A stretch of 64,000 nucleotides of DNA from Molossus alvarezi. Its lineage: Eukaryota > Chordata > Mammalia > Chiroptera > Molossidae. Numbering within the stretch: position 1 is the first letter of the stretch; every line of letters starts with the position of its first letter. The notes beneath the pieces were generated by a model that searched no databases, had not been told where the DNA came from, and saw only the letters and a program-made list of their open reading frames with translations. The stretch spans positions 40,736,488 to 40,800,487 of the forward strand of contig CM073897.1 in the NCBI GenBank assembly GCA_037176705.1, written 5' to 3'. A program made the translations under genes and the position numbers. This document shows positions 22,191-32,694 of the stretch, in pieces.

Positions 22191-22559
22191 CTTTTTAAAT
22201 GCTGCTTCTTTTCTGAATTCCTCACTATTCCTTACTGGAGGTACTGTGCCAGGTACTGGTGAAGAATATGAAACAAGAAAATGAAACAAAAATGAAACAA
22301 GAAAAGATCCTGAAAATAAACTCTCATGGGAAACTGCAACGCATGTGAATGATACAACATGGACTTGGCAGAGTGGGGACCATGGCAAGTTGGAGGCATT
22401 CACTTGTGTAAAGAGAGTTATCTGTAGATTAAACCTACTGATGTCATAGGGAAGTGCAAACCCAACGTGTTTGTATTTTCTGATTTTTTTCTTCAAGAGA
22501 AGCTAAAAATTCAGATTTTTATGTGAGCTTTTCCAAGTTGAGATATAATTACATCTAAC
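22191..22559. other. No gene recognised; small internal direct repeat
   Basis: Near 22,265-22,305 'gaaacaagaaaatgaaacaaaaatgaaacaagaaaa' is a short A-rich direct repeat. The 119-codon minus-strand frame has no domain. Confidence 0.4.
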
Positions 22560-22562
22560 TAC

Positions 22563-22600
<38 letters not shown>

Positions 22601-22645
22601 ATATCTATATATCTTTATATCTATATACCTACTTATCTATCTAAC
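22563..22645. repeat. (TATC)n microsatellite
   Basis: About nine perfect CTAT units (22,563-22,598), then an interrupted 'tttatatctatatatc' extension to about 22,645. A likely polymorphic marker. Confidence 0.9.
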
Positions 22646-22739
22646 TTAAAGGACTATACAGGTCAAACTAAATATATGCGTGAGACAGAGTAAGCTACTG
22701 GTCCTCTAGTCAATGCATATGGAATAGAGAAAAGATTAT

Positions 22740-22960
22740 ACACTTGAAACTAGAAGGCCTGGGTTTTGTCACACACTATCACTTAACTCACATTAGAAGC
22801 GGGACAAATCCAGGGTCTCCTAGAGTCAGTTTCCTTGTCTGTAGAATGTAGAGAGAGTATTACTAACCCAGTTAAGTTTATAGAGAAAAGTCAATGAGGC
22901 AAAATTTGTAAAGCTGATAATCCAAGTTTAGCACACAGTGGACAATATTTTTATTTTCTC
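22740..22960 (+). repeat. MIR SINE relic
   Basis: 'actagaaggcctgggttttg', 'cactatcacttaactcaca', 'gtcagtttccttgtctgtagaatg', 'ttagcacacagtggac' in MIR order, with an insertion in the middle. Confidence 0.55.
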
Positions 22961-23609
22961 TTTTACCACCTAAACTAGAAGAAGATTAATCCATAAAAGG
23001 AAAGTACTTTTTGGTGGGGTTTACAGAGAAAAGTGGCCTTTGAGATGAACCTCCAAGGAGTGGTATTATTTGAATCAGTGATGCTGGTGGGGAAGTAATT
23101 CTATGGAGATAACGCTTAGTACATAATTCCAAGTGCTGGGATTATGTAGGGAGGGTACACTCTTGTTTGAATGATATATACTTTGATGTAAGCTCTTCGC
23201 TGAAGATTCAACTTGGAGAGTATACTGTGGCCACCTTATAGAAGATTCTAAATGTCATGGTATGGAGTCTAATAATAATTAAGAATAAAACAGAGACTCA
23301 CTGCTTTATTATTAATCATTGTTATTATTATTTATGGAGTGACATCATTAGGCACCATAAGTAATGGATGTTAGGGAAGACAAGGAGTGGGAAGAACTAT
23401 CAAGAGATGACTCAGTTAGTTCAAGATATGGTCAGTGAACTCCAGTTAGTGGGAATGAAGAAGAAAATCTAGATAAAGGCACTCCTGTGAGGTGAGTGAG
23501 AGTGACCCTAAAATAGTCAACTCTCCTGATTGTTGGAGTGGCTGATCAGAGAAACAGAGAAGGATCAAACGTGATGTTAGACTGGGAGGACCTAGTAGTG
23601 AGAGAACTC
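22961..23609. other. No gene or repeat recognised
   Basis: Unique-looking; no element ends seen. 23,060-23,500 has an L2-antisense flavour (purine-rich) that I could not confirm. Confidence 0.35.
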
Positions 23610-23820
23610 TGCAATCCGGGTGGGTTCACGTCATTATTCTGCCACTTGCTGCCTGTGTGACCTGGGGTAAATTACTCTACATTTTGGGTACCAGCTGTTT
23701 CCTGTGTCAAATGACAATAGAAATACCTACTCTTGTGCTGTTTTAAGAATTTCATGAGATGAAATATTTTACTAGAATAACCCTGACATGCAAGTGGTCT
23801 CAATAAATGTAAATTCCCTG
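23610..23820 (+). repeat. MIR SINE relic
   Basis: 'tctgccacttgctgcctgtgtgacc', 'ttttaagaatttcatgagatg', 'ctcaataaatgtaaatt' give a nearly full-length plus-strand MIR. Confidence 0.7.
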
Positions 23821-24316
23821 CTTCTCCCTTCATACCCAGTGGTGTGCTCATTGGAACAGGATACAGTGTTCTTCGTCTTTCCCTTCGTCTCCGTAGGCAA
23901 TACTTGACCCTACAGAACCCCGTTGTATCACTCTGGCCCCTTCCAAATGAACAGAGGGCAGCAGGGAGCTGAGGGTAAATTTAACTTATCCATCCCTTCA
24001 AAAAATTTCTCAATTTAAAACCTTGTTTTGAGATGTCTAAGTCCAGTGTTCCGTTGAAAACATCCAGAAGTGTCTATATTCATTATAAATAATAAATTGA
24101 TGTTTAAAATGGTTTCACATTTTCCAGGGGTTTTGGACAATGCCTCAGAGAAGTATTCAGAAGTTGGAGAATCCAGGAGCCCCAAAAGAAAATTAGATAT
24201 CAGAAGGTTTCTGTAATTTGTGTACAACCCACATAGGAAATGAGCCTTATTTAAAAGTTTGTCTTACAAGGTCTTAAACTCTGGGCATAGGAATCCTGAT
24301 TCTAAATTTCCCTTTG
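23821..24316. other. No gene or repeat recognised
   Basis: Unique-looking DNA ahead of a small L1 fragment. Confidence 0.4.
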
Positions 24317-24461
24317 CATATCTCAACATAATAAAGGCCATATATAAAAGATATATGTTTGAGCCAACATCATACTCAATGGATAAAAACTAAAAGCATT
24401 TCCCTTAAGAACAGAAACAAGACAAGGATGCCCACTTTTGCCACTCTTATTTAACCTAGTA
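24317..24461 (+). mobile_element. Internal fragment of L1 ORF2
   Basis: 'atctcaacataataaaggcc', 'ccaacatcatactcaatgg', 'gaacagaaacaagacaagg', 'cacttttgccactcttattt' is L1 reverse-transcriptase-region text. It parallels 15,535-15,650 in the window's other L1. Neither a 3' end nor a poly-A tail is present, and both borders are abrupt. Confidence 0.85.
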
Positions 24462-24555
24462 AATTGCTCTTTGGGCAGAACTGTTTCAAGTGCTTTTATA
24501 TAAAATCTGGATGAAATTACTTTCTGTTAAGACTATGTAAGGCATCTCCAAAGTC

Positions 24556-24583
24556 CTGTTAATAATGTCACTATTATTAACAG
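24556..24583. repeat. Perfect 11-bp inverted repeat (hairpin)
   Basis: Arms 'ctgttaataat' (24,556-24,566) and 'attattaacag' (24,573-24,583) flank a 6-base loop 'gtcact'. No T-run follows, and there is no coding context. It may be chance in AT-rich DNA. Confidence 0.7.
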
Positions 24584-25396
24584 CAAATTCAACATGAGTA
24601 CACACACACATGAGAAGAAAAATAAACAACCACCATCAAACCCTCTGTGATCTGTGTCCTCTCTGTCTCTTCACAAATAAAATTGTTGAGCTTCATAGCC
24701 CACAGCATCTAAGGCAGGGGTGAGGGTTGTTAGGCCCAAGAAATCATCTGGTCTGGCCGTGCCAAGGCAACTGCAGGTGGAACTCAATATTCAGTAAATC
24801 TAGGACCTTTTTTCATAGCAACATACATGTATATTAAGTGAATCATAATAATAACATAAATATTGCGGGACAAGCAAGGAACCTCCATTACGGGATAGAC
24901 AGGACACGTATGAGTGCATGACGGGACTGACACGTATGCTTCTCCTTGGCTGCCTGCAGCCCATCTACCTTATTAAGGTAACTCAGAGGACAGTCAGTGC
25001 CAGGGAGGCTGGGAGTGTACAGGTGGTGAAGGTGTTAACACACTGTGGCGAAACTACAGCGATCCAGTGATGATGAGACAAGATACGATGAGATGATTCC
25101 TCCAAATGCTGATGACCTTGCCTACGATGACTGACAATGATGTAGTCGACTTCTTTGTCAACATAGACTGTAACTCTATGTCCACGATCAAAAATCCTCG
25201 CAAAAACTGAATCTCAGAGGAAGATGAAGGAAATTACAGTACAGAGAAAAGAGCTCAGGAGTTGATGATATGAACACTGGATATGTTCCCAATCCAAGAT
25301 GCAGGATTAGAACAGTGATCAAAGCAAAATAATAGTGTTGATGGCATCACACACACTAGATAGTTATTAAAACTTAAGAGGTGTGACAGCCTACAA

Positions 25397-27155
25397 ATGA
25401 CAACTACAAAGAAAAGTTGATGCACAGGGTCAATCTTTCCAAGAGAAATGGACAAATGCTTTTTTTGTTGTTGGAGTCAAAGGCAAACCTGTGCACCTAG
25501 TTTGTGGTGATGCATTAGCAGTTATGAAAAAAGCCAATCTGGAGCATCATTACAGCTCAAAACATGCTAAACTCAACTGGGAGGCCAAATGCATCTGGAT
25601 AAAATCAATGCTCTTCAGCAGGGTTTGGAATCACAACCAGCTGTTCATGAGTCCTCATTGTGACAGAGACAACGTTATTCAGACAACTTATGGTGTGAGT
25701 GAGCTAATCACAAAGAAGTTGAGGCCTCATGTAGAGGGAGAGTCTGAATGAGTGCATGGCGGCTGTTGCAGAGTTGTTAGCACCAAAGTAAAATTGTTTC
25801 AGTGTTAGTTTTTGTTGGAGAACTGTCTCAGATTGGATTACTGACTTAGCACAAGATATTGGAAAAACAGTGAAGGATTCTGCAGGAGATTTTCAACTTT
25901 TCTCTCTGGCTTGTGATGAGACAATGGACATAACGATACTGACCAACTGGCCATTTTCGTTCATGGAATAACTGCAGAGTTTGATGTGTGAGAGGAACTG
26001 CTGTTGCTGGAAGCCATGCATGACACTACAAGAGGTGAGGACTTGCTTAAGAGACTTGTTTTATCATTGAAAAAACTTGAGCTAACATTTGAAAAGTTAG
26101 ATGGAGCTCCAGCCATAGTTAGCTTACAAAAAAGAGTAATTGCATTTGTTTAGGAAGAACTGAATCATCTCAGTTTTGATCCAAGAGATTTAATTATATG
26201 CCACTGCATCATACACCAAGAAAGTCTCTGTGCACAGTCATTGCAGCTCAACAACGTGATGTCAACAGTAATGTCAGGCATGAATTTTGTCAAAGCAGAG
26301 GGTTTAACAGTCACCAGTTTAAGGAGTTACTGAATGATCTTTACTCTGGGTACAGTGATCTTGTTTATCACTGTGAAGTACGGTGGCTGAGTAGTAGAAC
26401 ATGCTCGCGAGGTTTTACGAACTGCAGGATGAAGTCAAGAAGTTCATGGAGATGAAGGGAAAACCTATCAGGGAACTCAATGATAGCAAGGGGATGTGTG
26501 ATTTGACGTTCTCTGTGGATATTACCAAGTACCTCCCAGAACTTAATATCAAGCTGCAGGGTCCCAGCCAGCTTCTCAGTTCCCTCCTTTCAAACATGAA
26601 ATCATTTGAAATTAAATTAAGGCTGTGGAAAGTGCAACTGAAAAGGAATAACATGGTGCATTTCCCCACTCTGGAAGGATGAAAGCCTTCTAGAACACTT
26701 GGATATGCTGGTGAATATGCGAAACTAACTGAGGCATTGAATGAAAGATTCAAGGATGTGAAAAGTAAACAAATGGAATTGGATATCTTTGCTACACCAT
26801 TCAATGTGGAATCAGCTGATGTGCCTGATAACTTACAACATGAAATCATTCAGCTGCAAAGCAATGATGAGCTGAAAGCTAGGTACAACCACCTCCCACT
26901 GCTTGAGTACTATAAACGTTACATAGGCGATGATGAAGTTCCCACTTTGAGGAGACAAGCATTGAAATATGCATCTGTGTTCAGAACAACTGCTGGTGTG
27001 AACAGTTCTTTTCAAAACCTACCATGGCAAAGAGTTGACTGCGCTCCAGACTGACCCAGGCAAGCTTGGGAAAGCAGTTGCGAGTAGCAACATTATCAAC
27101 ACCAGCTGACATCACATGTCTCACCAAAGAGAAACAGTTCCAGCCATCACATTAG
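25397..27155 (+). pseudogene. hAT transposase remnant, GTF2IRD2/FAM200-like
   Basis: The transposase would have cut and joined element ends. A start at 25,397 (MTTTKK) is chosen because the frame then leads, after a 1-nt shift, into a BED-like zinc finger. In that finger (about 25,491-25,570) one cysteine appears replaced (VHLVCGD…HHYSSKH). The first catalytic Asp lies in SLACDET (25,903-25,923; Asp codon 25,915-25,917). CHCIIHQE is at 26,199-26,222 and DLVYHCEVRWLS at 26,357-26,392. The insertion-domain-like stretch LNIKLQGPSQLLS is near 26,540-26,580, and the C-terminal dimerisation region at 26,737-27,110. Frames change several times, with stops near 25,988, 26,152 and 26,680. Longest open piece about 105 codons. 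No domestication is possible in this state. Confidence 0.88.
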
Positions 27156-27203
27156 GGATATATTAATTAAATGTTTGACCAAATATAGCAATCTAATTTT
27201 TAA

Positions 27204-27428
27204 AATTTTATTTGTTTGTTTTCTTTGTTGGAATTAGAAAGAGAGAGAGGGAGAGGGAGAAAGAGACAGAAACATAAATGAACAAGAACATCGACTGTCT
27301 GCCTTCTGCATGCCCCCAACTGGGGATTGGGTCCACAATCGGGGCATGTGCCCTGACTAGGAATTGAACCAGCAACCTCTTGGTGCATGGGTCAGTGCTC
27401 AACCACTGAGCCACACTGACCAGGCTAA
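27204..27428 (-). mobile_element. Ves SINE, type A, inside the hAT 3' region
   Basis: Minus-strand copy, head at 27,428 (agcctggtcagtgtggctcagtgg), tail near 27,215. Flanked by 'ctaatttttaa' (27,193) and 'ctaatttttttt' (27,433), the same target text later used by the next SINE. Confidence 0.9.
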
Positions 27429-27449
27429 CCGGCTAATTTTTTTTAAGTA

Positions 27450-27693
27450 TTTTTTTTTTATCCTCACCCAAGGACATTTTTCCATTTTTTGTTCAGATAG
27501 AGTGGGAGGGAGAGAGAGAGAAAGAGAAACATTGGCGTGAAAGGGACACATTGAGTGGTTGCCACCCACACGACCCAACTAGGGCTGGGGACAAACCGCA
27601 GCCGAGGTACATGCCCTTAGAGGACACCGAACCTGGGTCCCTCGGGACCACAGGCCAACACTCTAACCGCTGAGCCAAACCGGTCAGGGCTAG
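27450..27693 (-). mobile_element. Ves SINE, type B, serial insertion beside the previous SINE
   Basis: Head at 27,693 (agccctgaccggtttggctcagcgg), 3' signature 'atcctcacccaagga' at 27,460. The target duplication 'ggctaatttttaagt' (27,696-27,710; left copy 27,431-27,448 with extra T) sits in the right-hand duplication of the earlier SINE. Confidence 0.92.
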
Positions 27694-27796
27694 CAGGCTA
27701 ATTTTTAAGTTGACAGTTTTGTATGGCCCGTGAATGATGTTATAAATATCCAAAAGGCCTTTGGCAGAAAAAAGGCTCCCCACCCCTGATCTAAGG

Positions 27797-28814
27797 GAAA
27801 TGTTACTGTCTTGTTCTAGCTCAGAAGCCTTTCTCTTATTGCACTGATTCTAAAACGTCTAGATATTTTCTACATACCACATTGCCTTTCATTGGACTTT
27901 CTTTACCAATGTTGATAAGCTAATCGCACACAAAAAATCTCAGTGTCTATTTAACAATTGCTCAAGCTTTGGACTTGAAATATAAACTCCTTGGTGATTG
28001 AATTTCTGTAGCTCTAGCTGCTGCTGTGACTTACTTGCGTCTGTGTTTGTGCGGGGCGGGGACTCACCGTCTTCTGGTGTGTGCTCCACAGATGTGCCTG
28101 CTGTAACAGACTTGTCAGTAACGTGGTCGATGGGGGAGATGTTGGCATGGTGAAGGTCAGTTCTATGCTTTATGCTACCTAGAAAAGGCTTCCCCATTGT
28201 GCATAAATGAATGGCTTTCAGATCAGTTCCTGGGTTATTTCATCAGACATGCTCCCCAAATACCTACTCACAAGTTTTACTATGATTCTGTATAGACTTC
28301 AAAACTCTTTCTGGCTTGAAGAAGCCAAGCAAACGCACGGTAACCTAGGGGTGCATTTGCAGGTGCTAAGAATCTGCCACAGGGGCTGGCATACGGCTGC
28401 TGTCTCCTGCTTGCCAGCCAGGCCAGACACGAGAGGAAACGTTCCAGGATAAGGTTCACATCTGATCAGCCTCTTCTCTTGGGGGCCCACTCTTCACATC
28501 TGTTCCTCTGGCCCGAGTCACTGGCAATAACCAAAGGATGGAAAATCCACTTGTCCGCCTCGGCAGCCAAGAGGACATGGAGAAAGCAGCCTTCCAACAG
28601 AGCGTGAAGCCAACTGGCGGGAGCTTCCGCTTCGCCTTTTCAGGATGCAAGTTACACCTGGCAGGTGAACTGGACTCAGGGCACTGCTAAAGCTAACAGC
28701 ATTATTTTTGTTTTTCAAATACCCTTGAACTCTTGAACAATGGTGTAGAGGAGTCTACTTGGATAAAATTTCTCAGAAAAAGTTGTGATTTCATTACTTA
28801 TAATAAAAAATACT
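27797..28814. other. Unrecognised stretch, moderately GC-rich
   Basis: Between the hAT and a MIR. Minus-strand frames at 27,940-28,197 (85 codons) and 28,456-28,718 (overlapping) contain no domain I recognise. I see no poly-A tail or target duplication that would mark a processed pseudogene. Confidence 0.35.
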
Positions 28815-29225
28815 AAAAGGTAAAATTATCAGGCACCTACCATGCAGCAGCACTGTCCTGAGCACCTCAGTTATAGTACCCTGTTTATTTTTTATTTAAA
28901 AAAATTTTTAAATCCTCACCCAAGGATATTTTTCTGTTCATCATAAGATAGTGTGGGAGGGAGAAAGAGAGAAACATTGACATGAGAGGGACACATAGAC
29001 TGGTTGCCCTCTGCATGACCCCAACTAGTGCTGGGGACAAACTGCAACCAAGGTATGTGCCCGTGGCCAAATTCGAACCCGTGACTAATTGATTCATGGG
29101 CTGACACTCTACCACGGACCCAAACCGGCTAGGGCACAGTACCCTGTTTAATCCTCACAATAGTGAGGGAGCTATAATGATCACACCCACATTTTAGATG
29201 AGAAAATAGTCTCAAAAAGGTCAAA
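28815..29225 (-). repeat. MIR SINE relic interrupted by a Ves SINE
   Basis: Left part 'caggcacctaccatgcagcagcac' and right part 'aatcctcacaatagtgaggg', 'cacattttagatgagaaaatag' join into one reverse-complement MIR when the SINE at 28,888-29,137 is removed. Confidence 0.7.
28888..29137 (-). mobile_element. Ves SINE, type B, inside a MIR
   Basis: Head at 29,137 (gccctagccggtttgggtccgtgg), tail 'aatcctcacccaaggatatt' at 28,911. Perfect 13-bp target duplication 'agtaccctgttta' at 28,875-28,887 and 29,138-29,150. Confidence 0.93.
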
Positions 29226-29329
29226 GTCTTGCGTAGGTGTTTACTCTTCAATGATGTGTGTATTTTTAAATATTTTCAACATTCTAATAGGTGCTTTAAA
29301 TGCTGTAGAGTTCATCAAAAACTTTTGCA

Positions 29330-29470
29330 GTGGTCTAGGCAGATGCTGATGTGCCCATTTAATTGATGAGGAAACTGAGATCTTATGAATGACTTGCCCC
29401 AGATTCTACTGCTAGGAAATCTTGGAGCTGAATTTGTAACAGATCTTCTGATTTCAGGTAACTGTTTTGC
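29330..29470 (-). repeat. MIR SINE relic
   Basis: 'ttaattgatgaggaaactgagatc', 'tgacttgccccagattctactgctagg' is reverse-complement MIR text. Confidence 0.65.
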
Positions 29471-30689
29471 CCCATGTAGCTGGTGACACTTTTAAAGCTC
29501 TTTGAAAGTAAAGAAAAAAGCTTGTGTCCAGACTGCATGTGTTAAAAGGGGCATAGGGTAATTTGGAGTGAGGCAGATTTACGTCTGGCTTTTTTCATCT
29601 GAAAATAAATGAGTAAATAAATAAAAAATAAATAAAAACAATAGGGATGAAAATACTTCTAAGTCCTTATGAGGATTGACAGTAGTTTGTCAAAGTTTCC
29701 ATCCCTAGTTCTGGTCTATAAGAGGCTCTCTAAAAGCCAGAGTTTCTTCCATATGTAATTAAAGTGAGAATGGGTTCTGAGATACCAGAAATAATATGCA
29801 GGCATGGTTGGTGATGGAGCTTTTATGTGTTCATTTGCTCACTGATTGATATGTGTGATGACAGTGGGATTCTTACCATAGATCTGCCCAGTGTAAGAGA
29901 TTACAGTTATGTTTATGGAAAAACCACGTAAGATTCTGATAGCTCCCCCTCTCTCATTGCAAGAGAATTGCATGATGGAGTCTCAGGCAAATGTCTTTTA
30001 ACAAGGAGAGGCCATTACTCAATATAACACTCAAGATTAATTAAGTTCAGAAACCAGATGTCGCTCTAGATATTTTGATCAAGAATGGACTTAATATCAG
30101 GAATCAGGGGCTTACAAATTCATTACACAGTTTGAGGGAATGGTGTTTAACCTGGGTCTCCAGGAAAAACTCCCAAACAATACAACCAACCCACAAGGAA
30201 ACTGGGCTACTGCTGGGGCTGTCCCACACCCCAAAGTGCCACTACTGCTGCCCCATTGCAGACACCCAAAGTATGGAGAAAGTAAAGCAGGGTCTGCACA
30301 CAGCGTGTGAGGAACCAGGTCAAGGAGCCATTGCCACTGCTGCCATTGCTCCTCCCAGCCCCCAGGAAGCTGGGCAGGGGCTGCTGCAGAGACGCTTTCT
30401 GTTCCCACGATGCGCCTGCCCAGACACAGACTAAAAGAGAGAAGAAAAAAATACCCTGTCCCAAATCTGCCTGCAGACCTCAGGCAGATGCATTTAATAC
30501 TACTTTTCACCCAGCATGCTAGAGATAAAAAAGTCTCAGAAATATTGTTTAGGGCTTCAGTTTTAAAACTCTCCCAAGAGGTTAAACAATAGGGAAGGAG
30601 GTTGAGCAAACATTGAGCACACTCAGCTGACTGGAGATGAGTGACCTTTTTCTGGACCAGAGCCTGGCTTATGATGCTCACGTGGAGAA
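29471..30689. other. Unrecognised stretch including a GC-richer block (about 30,090-30,480)
   Basis: An AAAT-rich run lies at 29,603-29,640. The block at 30,090-30,480 has gctgctgc/ccattgcc triplets and overlapping frames on both strands: 119 codons plus strand (30,075-30,434) and 189 codons minus strand (30,112-30,681, the longest in the window). The 189-codon frame has a low-complexity Trp-Gln run and no recognisable domain. It could be part of a lineage-specific LTR or other repeat I do not know. Confidence 0.35.
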
Positions 30690-30860
30690 ATCACTACATG
30701 ATCTTGGCGAAATGACTTCACATAATTGACTATCAGGTTACTCATTTCTAAAGAAGAATTAAAATCTAGAGTTGTTATTGTGAAGGTGATATGAGATTAC
30801 GTATAATTTGCTTAATATAGAGCTTGAAATATAGGCTCTCAGTAAATGGCAACTCTATAA
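30690..30860 (+). repeat. MIR SINE relic
   Basis: 'atgatcttggcgaaatgacttcac', 'caggttactcatttctaaagaag', 'agcttgaaatataggctctcagtaaatgg' follow plus-strand MIR order. Confidence 0.6.
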
Positions 30861-30944
30861 AATGTTAAGTACATACAGAATTTACCAGAGTATATTGCAT
30901 ATAGTAAATGCTCAGTAAAAATATGTGTTGAAAGTGTGAATTCC

Positions 30945-31165
30945 AGCCTGGCTGGTGTGGCTCCATGGATTGAGTGTCATTCCATGGACTGAAAGATCCC
31001 AGTTAGATCCCAGATCAGGGCATATGCCCAGGTTGCAGGCTTAATCCCCAGTGGGGGCATGCAGGAGGCGGCCAATTGATGTTGTCTCTCATTGATGTTT
31101 CTATCTCTCTCTCCCTCTCATTTCCTCTCTCTCTCTCTAAAATCAATAAAGAAAAAAAAAAAAAA
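30945..31165 (+). mobile_element. Ves SINE, type A
   Basis: 'agcctggctggtgtggctcc', 'cccaggttgcaggcttaatccc', 'gcaggaggcggccaattgatg' and 'aaaatcaataaag' followed by a run of about 15 A. The head's A box is altered (ctccatggattgag) and a short internal repeat 'tcccagttagatcccagatc' marks a local duplication. Target duplication unclear. Confidence 0.9.
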
Positions 31166-31669
31166 GATGTTGCTCAGGGCATGGGACTCAAACACACCTA
31201 ACTGAGGATTCACTCTGAGCCTATCAGATAATTGAAGGAACTTGGAGAAAGTGTGCAATTGTCAAATATCCCATAGATCTGAACAACAACAAAATTTCTG
31301 ACATGTCTATTGGTGAGGACTTCCAGCAGTCAGCCCATCTACCTACACTTTGCTGAATTTGTAAATTGGGACATTAAAGAAGCCATTTCTAGATTCATCA
31401 GCTAAATCCTAGAGCTTTGATGGGCTAGAGTCAATGGCAAAGATTGGATCTCTATGCTCACTGTGGACTTTGGCTCAGCTGACCTCTAATACATTTTTTA
31501 AACACAGAAATATGAAGCTAAACGTAAGTCCAACCTAAGACCCCATGACACCATACCCAATACCCAGTTAATGCATTACCCAACCATGACTTTGTCTAAT
31601 ATAGTGAAATGTTCTGCTTTGTCAGCTCAGCATGAATTAAAAACAGTATAGAGAGGGCAACGACTTTGC
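31166..31669. other. No gene or repeat recognised
   Basis: Unique-looking DNA between a SINE and a MIR. Confidence 0.4.
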
Positions 31670-31850
31670 TTTTATAAGAAACAAAGTTCAGTTCCCATCT
31701 TAGCCACTTCTGATCTTTGGGACCTAACACCTCAAATCCTCAATGTCCTGTACCGAATGGGAATACTTGTGGGCTAGGATGTTGTGAGGATGAGAGTTTA
31801 AATGTTTATAAAATGAATAATATGGTAATGAGCATGCAGTTAATTATGTT
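31670..31850 (+). repeat. MIR SINE relic
   Basis: 'agttcagttcccatcttagcc', 'cacttctgatctttgggacc', 'gttgtgaggatgagagtttaaatg' in plus-strand MIR order. Confidence 0.6.
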
Positions 31851-31983
31851 GCTGTTGTTTTATCAATAAAATACTACAGTGAATGCATTTGCCTCTTTCA
31901 GTTAAGATTATATCTATTCAATATTTAGTTAGATTCCCATACTGTCAGAAAGTTTGCTTCCAAGAAAATCTGGGTACATTTCT

Positions 31984-32192
31984 TTTTTCCTTTATTGACT
32001 TTAGAGAAAGAGGAAGTGAGAGGGAGGGAGAGATAGAAATATTGATGAGAGAGAACATTGATTGGCCGCCTCCTGCATGCCCCCCACTGGGGATTTGGTC
32101 CACAACATGGGCATGTGCCCTGACTGGGAATCGAACTGGTGACCTCTTGGTGCATGGGTCAACACTTAACCACTGAGCCACAACGGCTGGAT
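31984..32192 (-). mobile_element. Ves SINE, type A
   Basis: Head at 32,192 (ccagccgttgtggctcagtgg), tail 'ctttattgactttagag' at 31,990. Target duplication 'tgggtacattt' at 31,971 and 32,193, perfect over 11 bp. Confidence 0.93.
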
Positions 32193-32524
32193 TGGGTACA
32201 TTTTTGTGTGATAATATTTAGCCTGGAGAAAGGTTGTTCAGATCAATTAGCATGCATACTATCCAGAATATAGGAGGCTTCACAGAAAGTTTAATTTGAA
32301 TTCTCTAGAAGTAGCATTCACATGGAAACAGTTTGCCATTTCATAGTGGTGAGACATCCTATTTCAGTGACATTTAAAAATAGGGTGGGTGGTCCTATAT
32401 GAAATATATCACCTCCTTAATGAAGTCCTTCACTATACACCAATCAAATCAGAATTAATGTGTTCTTTCAGCTCTCTAAAAGATACAAAATTGTAGACAG
32501 AGGGAGTATGTTCTAGTGGAAATG

Positions 32525-32680
32525 AGGTAGAATCACAGGACTTTGAGTCTACCTTGGGCTTGAGAGTAAATCTGATAACTTTCTGAGCCCCTTCCAGTCC
32601 ACTTTCTTACCTATAAAATGGTGATAAAATAAAACCTGGTTCATAGATGTTTCTGTGAGAACTAAAAATAAGCCAAGATC
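32525..32680 (+). repeat. MIR SINE relic
   Basis: 'gatatctttgagtct'-like start, 'gataactttctgagcccc', 'cttacctataaaatggtgataa' fit plus-strand MIR. Confidence 0.5.
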
Positions 32681-32694
32681 TCTCAAAATGATGT

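Larger units (their letters stand above)
24715..27788 (+). mobile_element. Full-length hAT DNA transposon, dead, with two nested SINEs
   Basis: Left end 'caggggtgagg' and right end 'ccccacccctg' are inverted copies of CAGGGGTG(A/G)GG. A perfect 8-bp direct repeat ATCTAAGG abuts them on both sides (24,707-24,714 and 27,789-27,796), the diagnostic hAT target duplication. Between them lie about 680 bp of 5' non-coding DNA, a decayed transposase (25,397-27,155), and a 3' region invaded by SINEs at 27,204-27,428 and 27,450-27,693. The right subterminal region ('ctttggcagaaaaaagg') reads like other CAGGGGTG hATs. Without SINEs and one duplication each, the element is about 2.6 kb. The transposase type resembles the Charlie8/GTF2IRD2 lineage. 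Confidence 0.93.

Noticed and set aside
26415..26849. 144-codon minus-strand frame inside the hAT
   Set aside because: It is the antisense shadow of the transposase remnant on the plus strand.
27940..28197. Processed pseudogene on the minus strand
   Set aside because: I could not recognise the protein and found neither a poly-A tail nor flanking target duplications.
30112..30681. 189-codon open frame as a possible gene
   Set aside because: No recognisable domain, low-complexity Trp/Gln stretch, overlapping frames on the other strand, and no splice or promoter context. Kept only as a low-interest finding.
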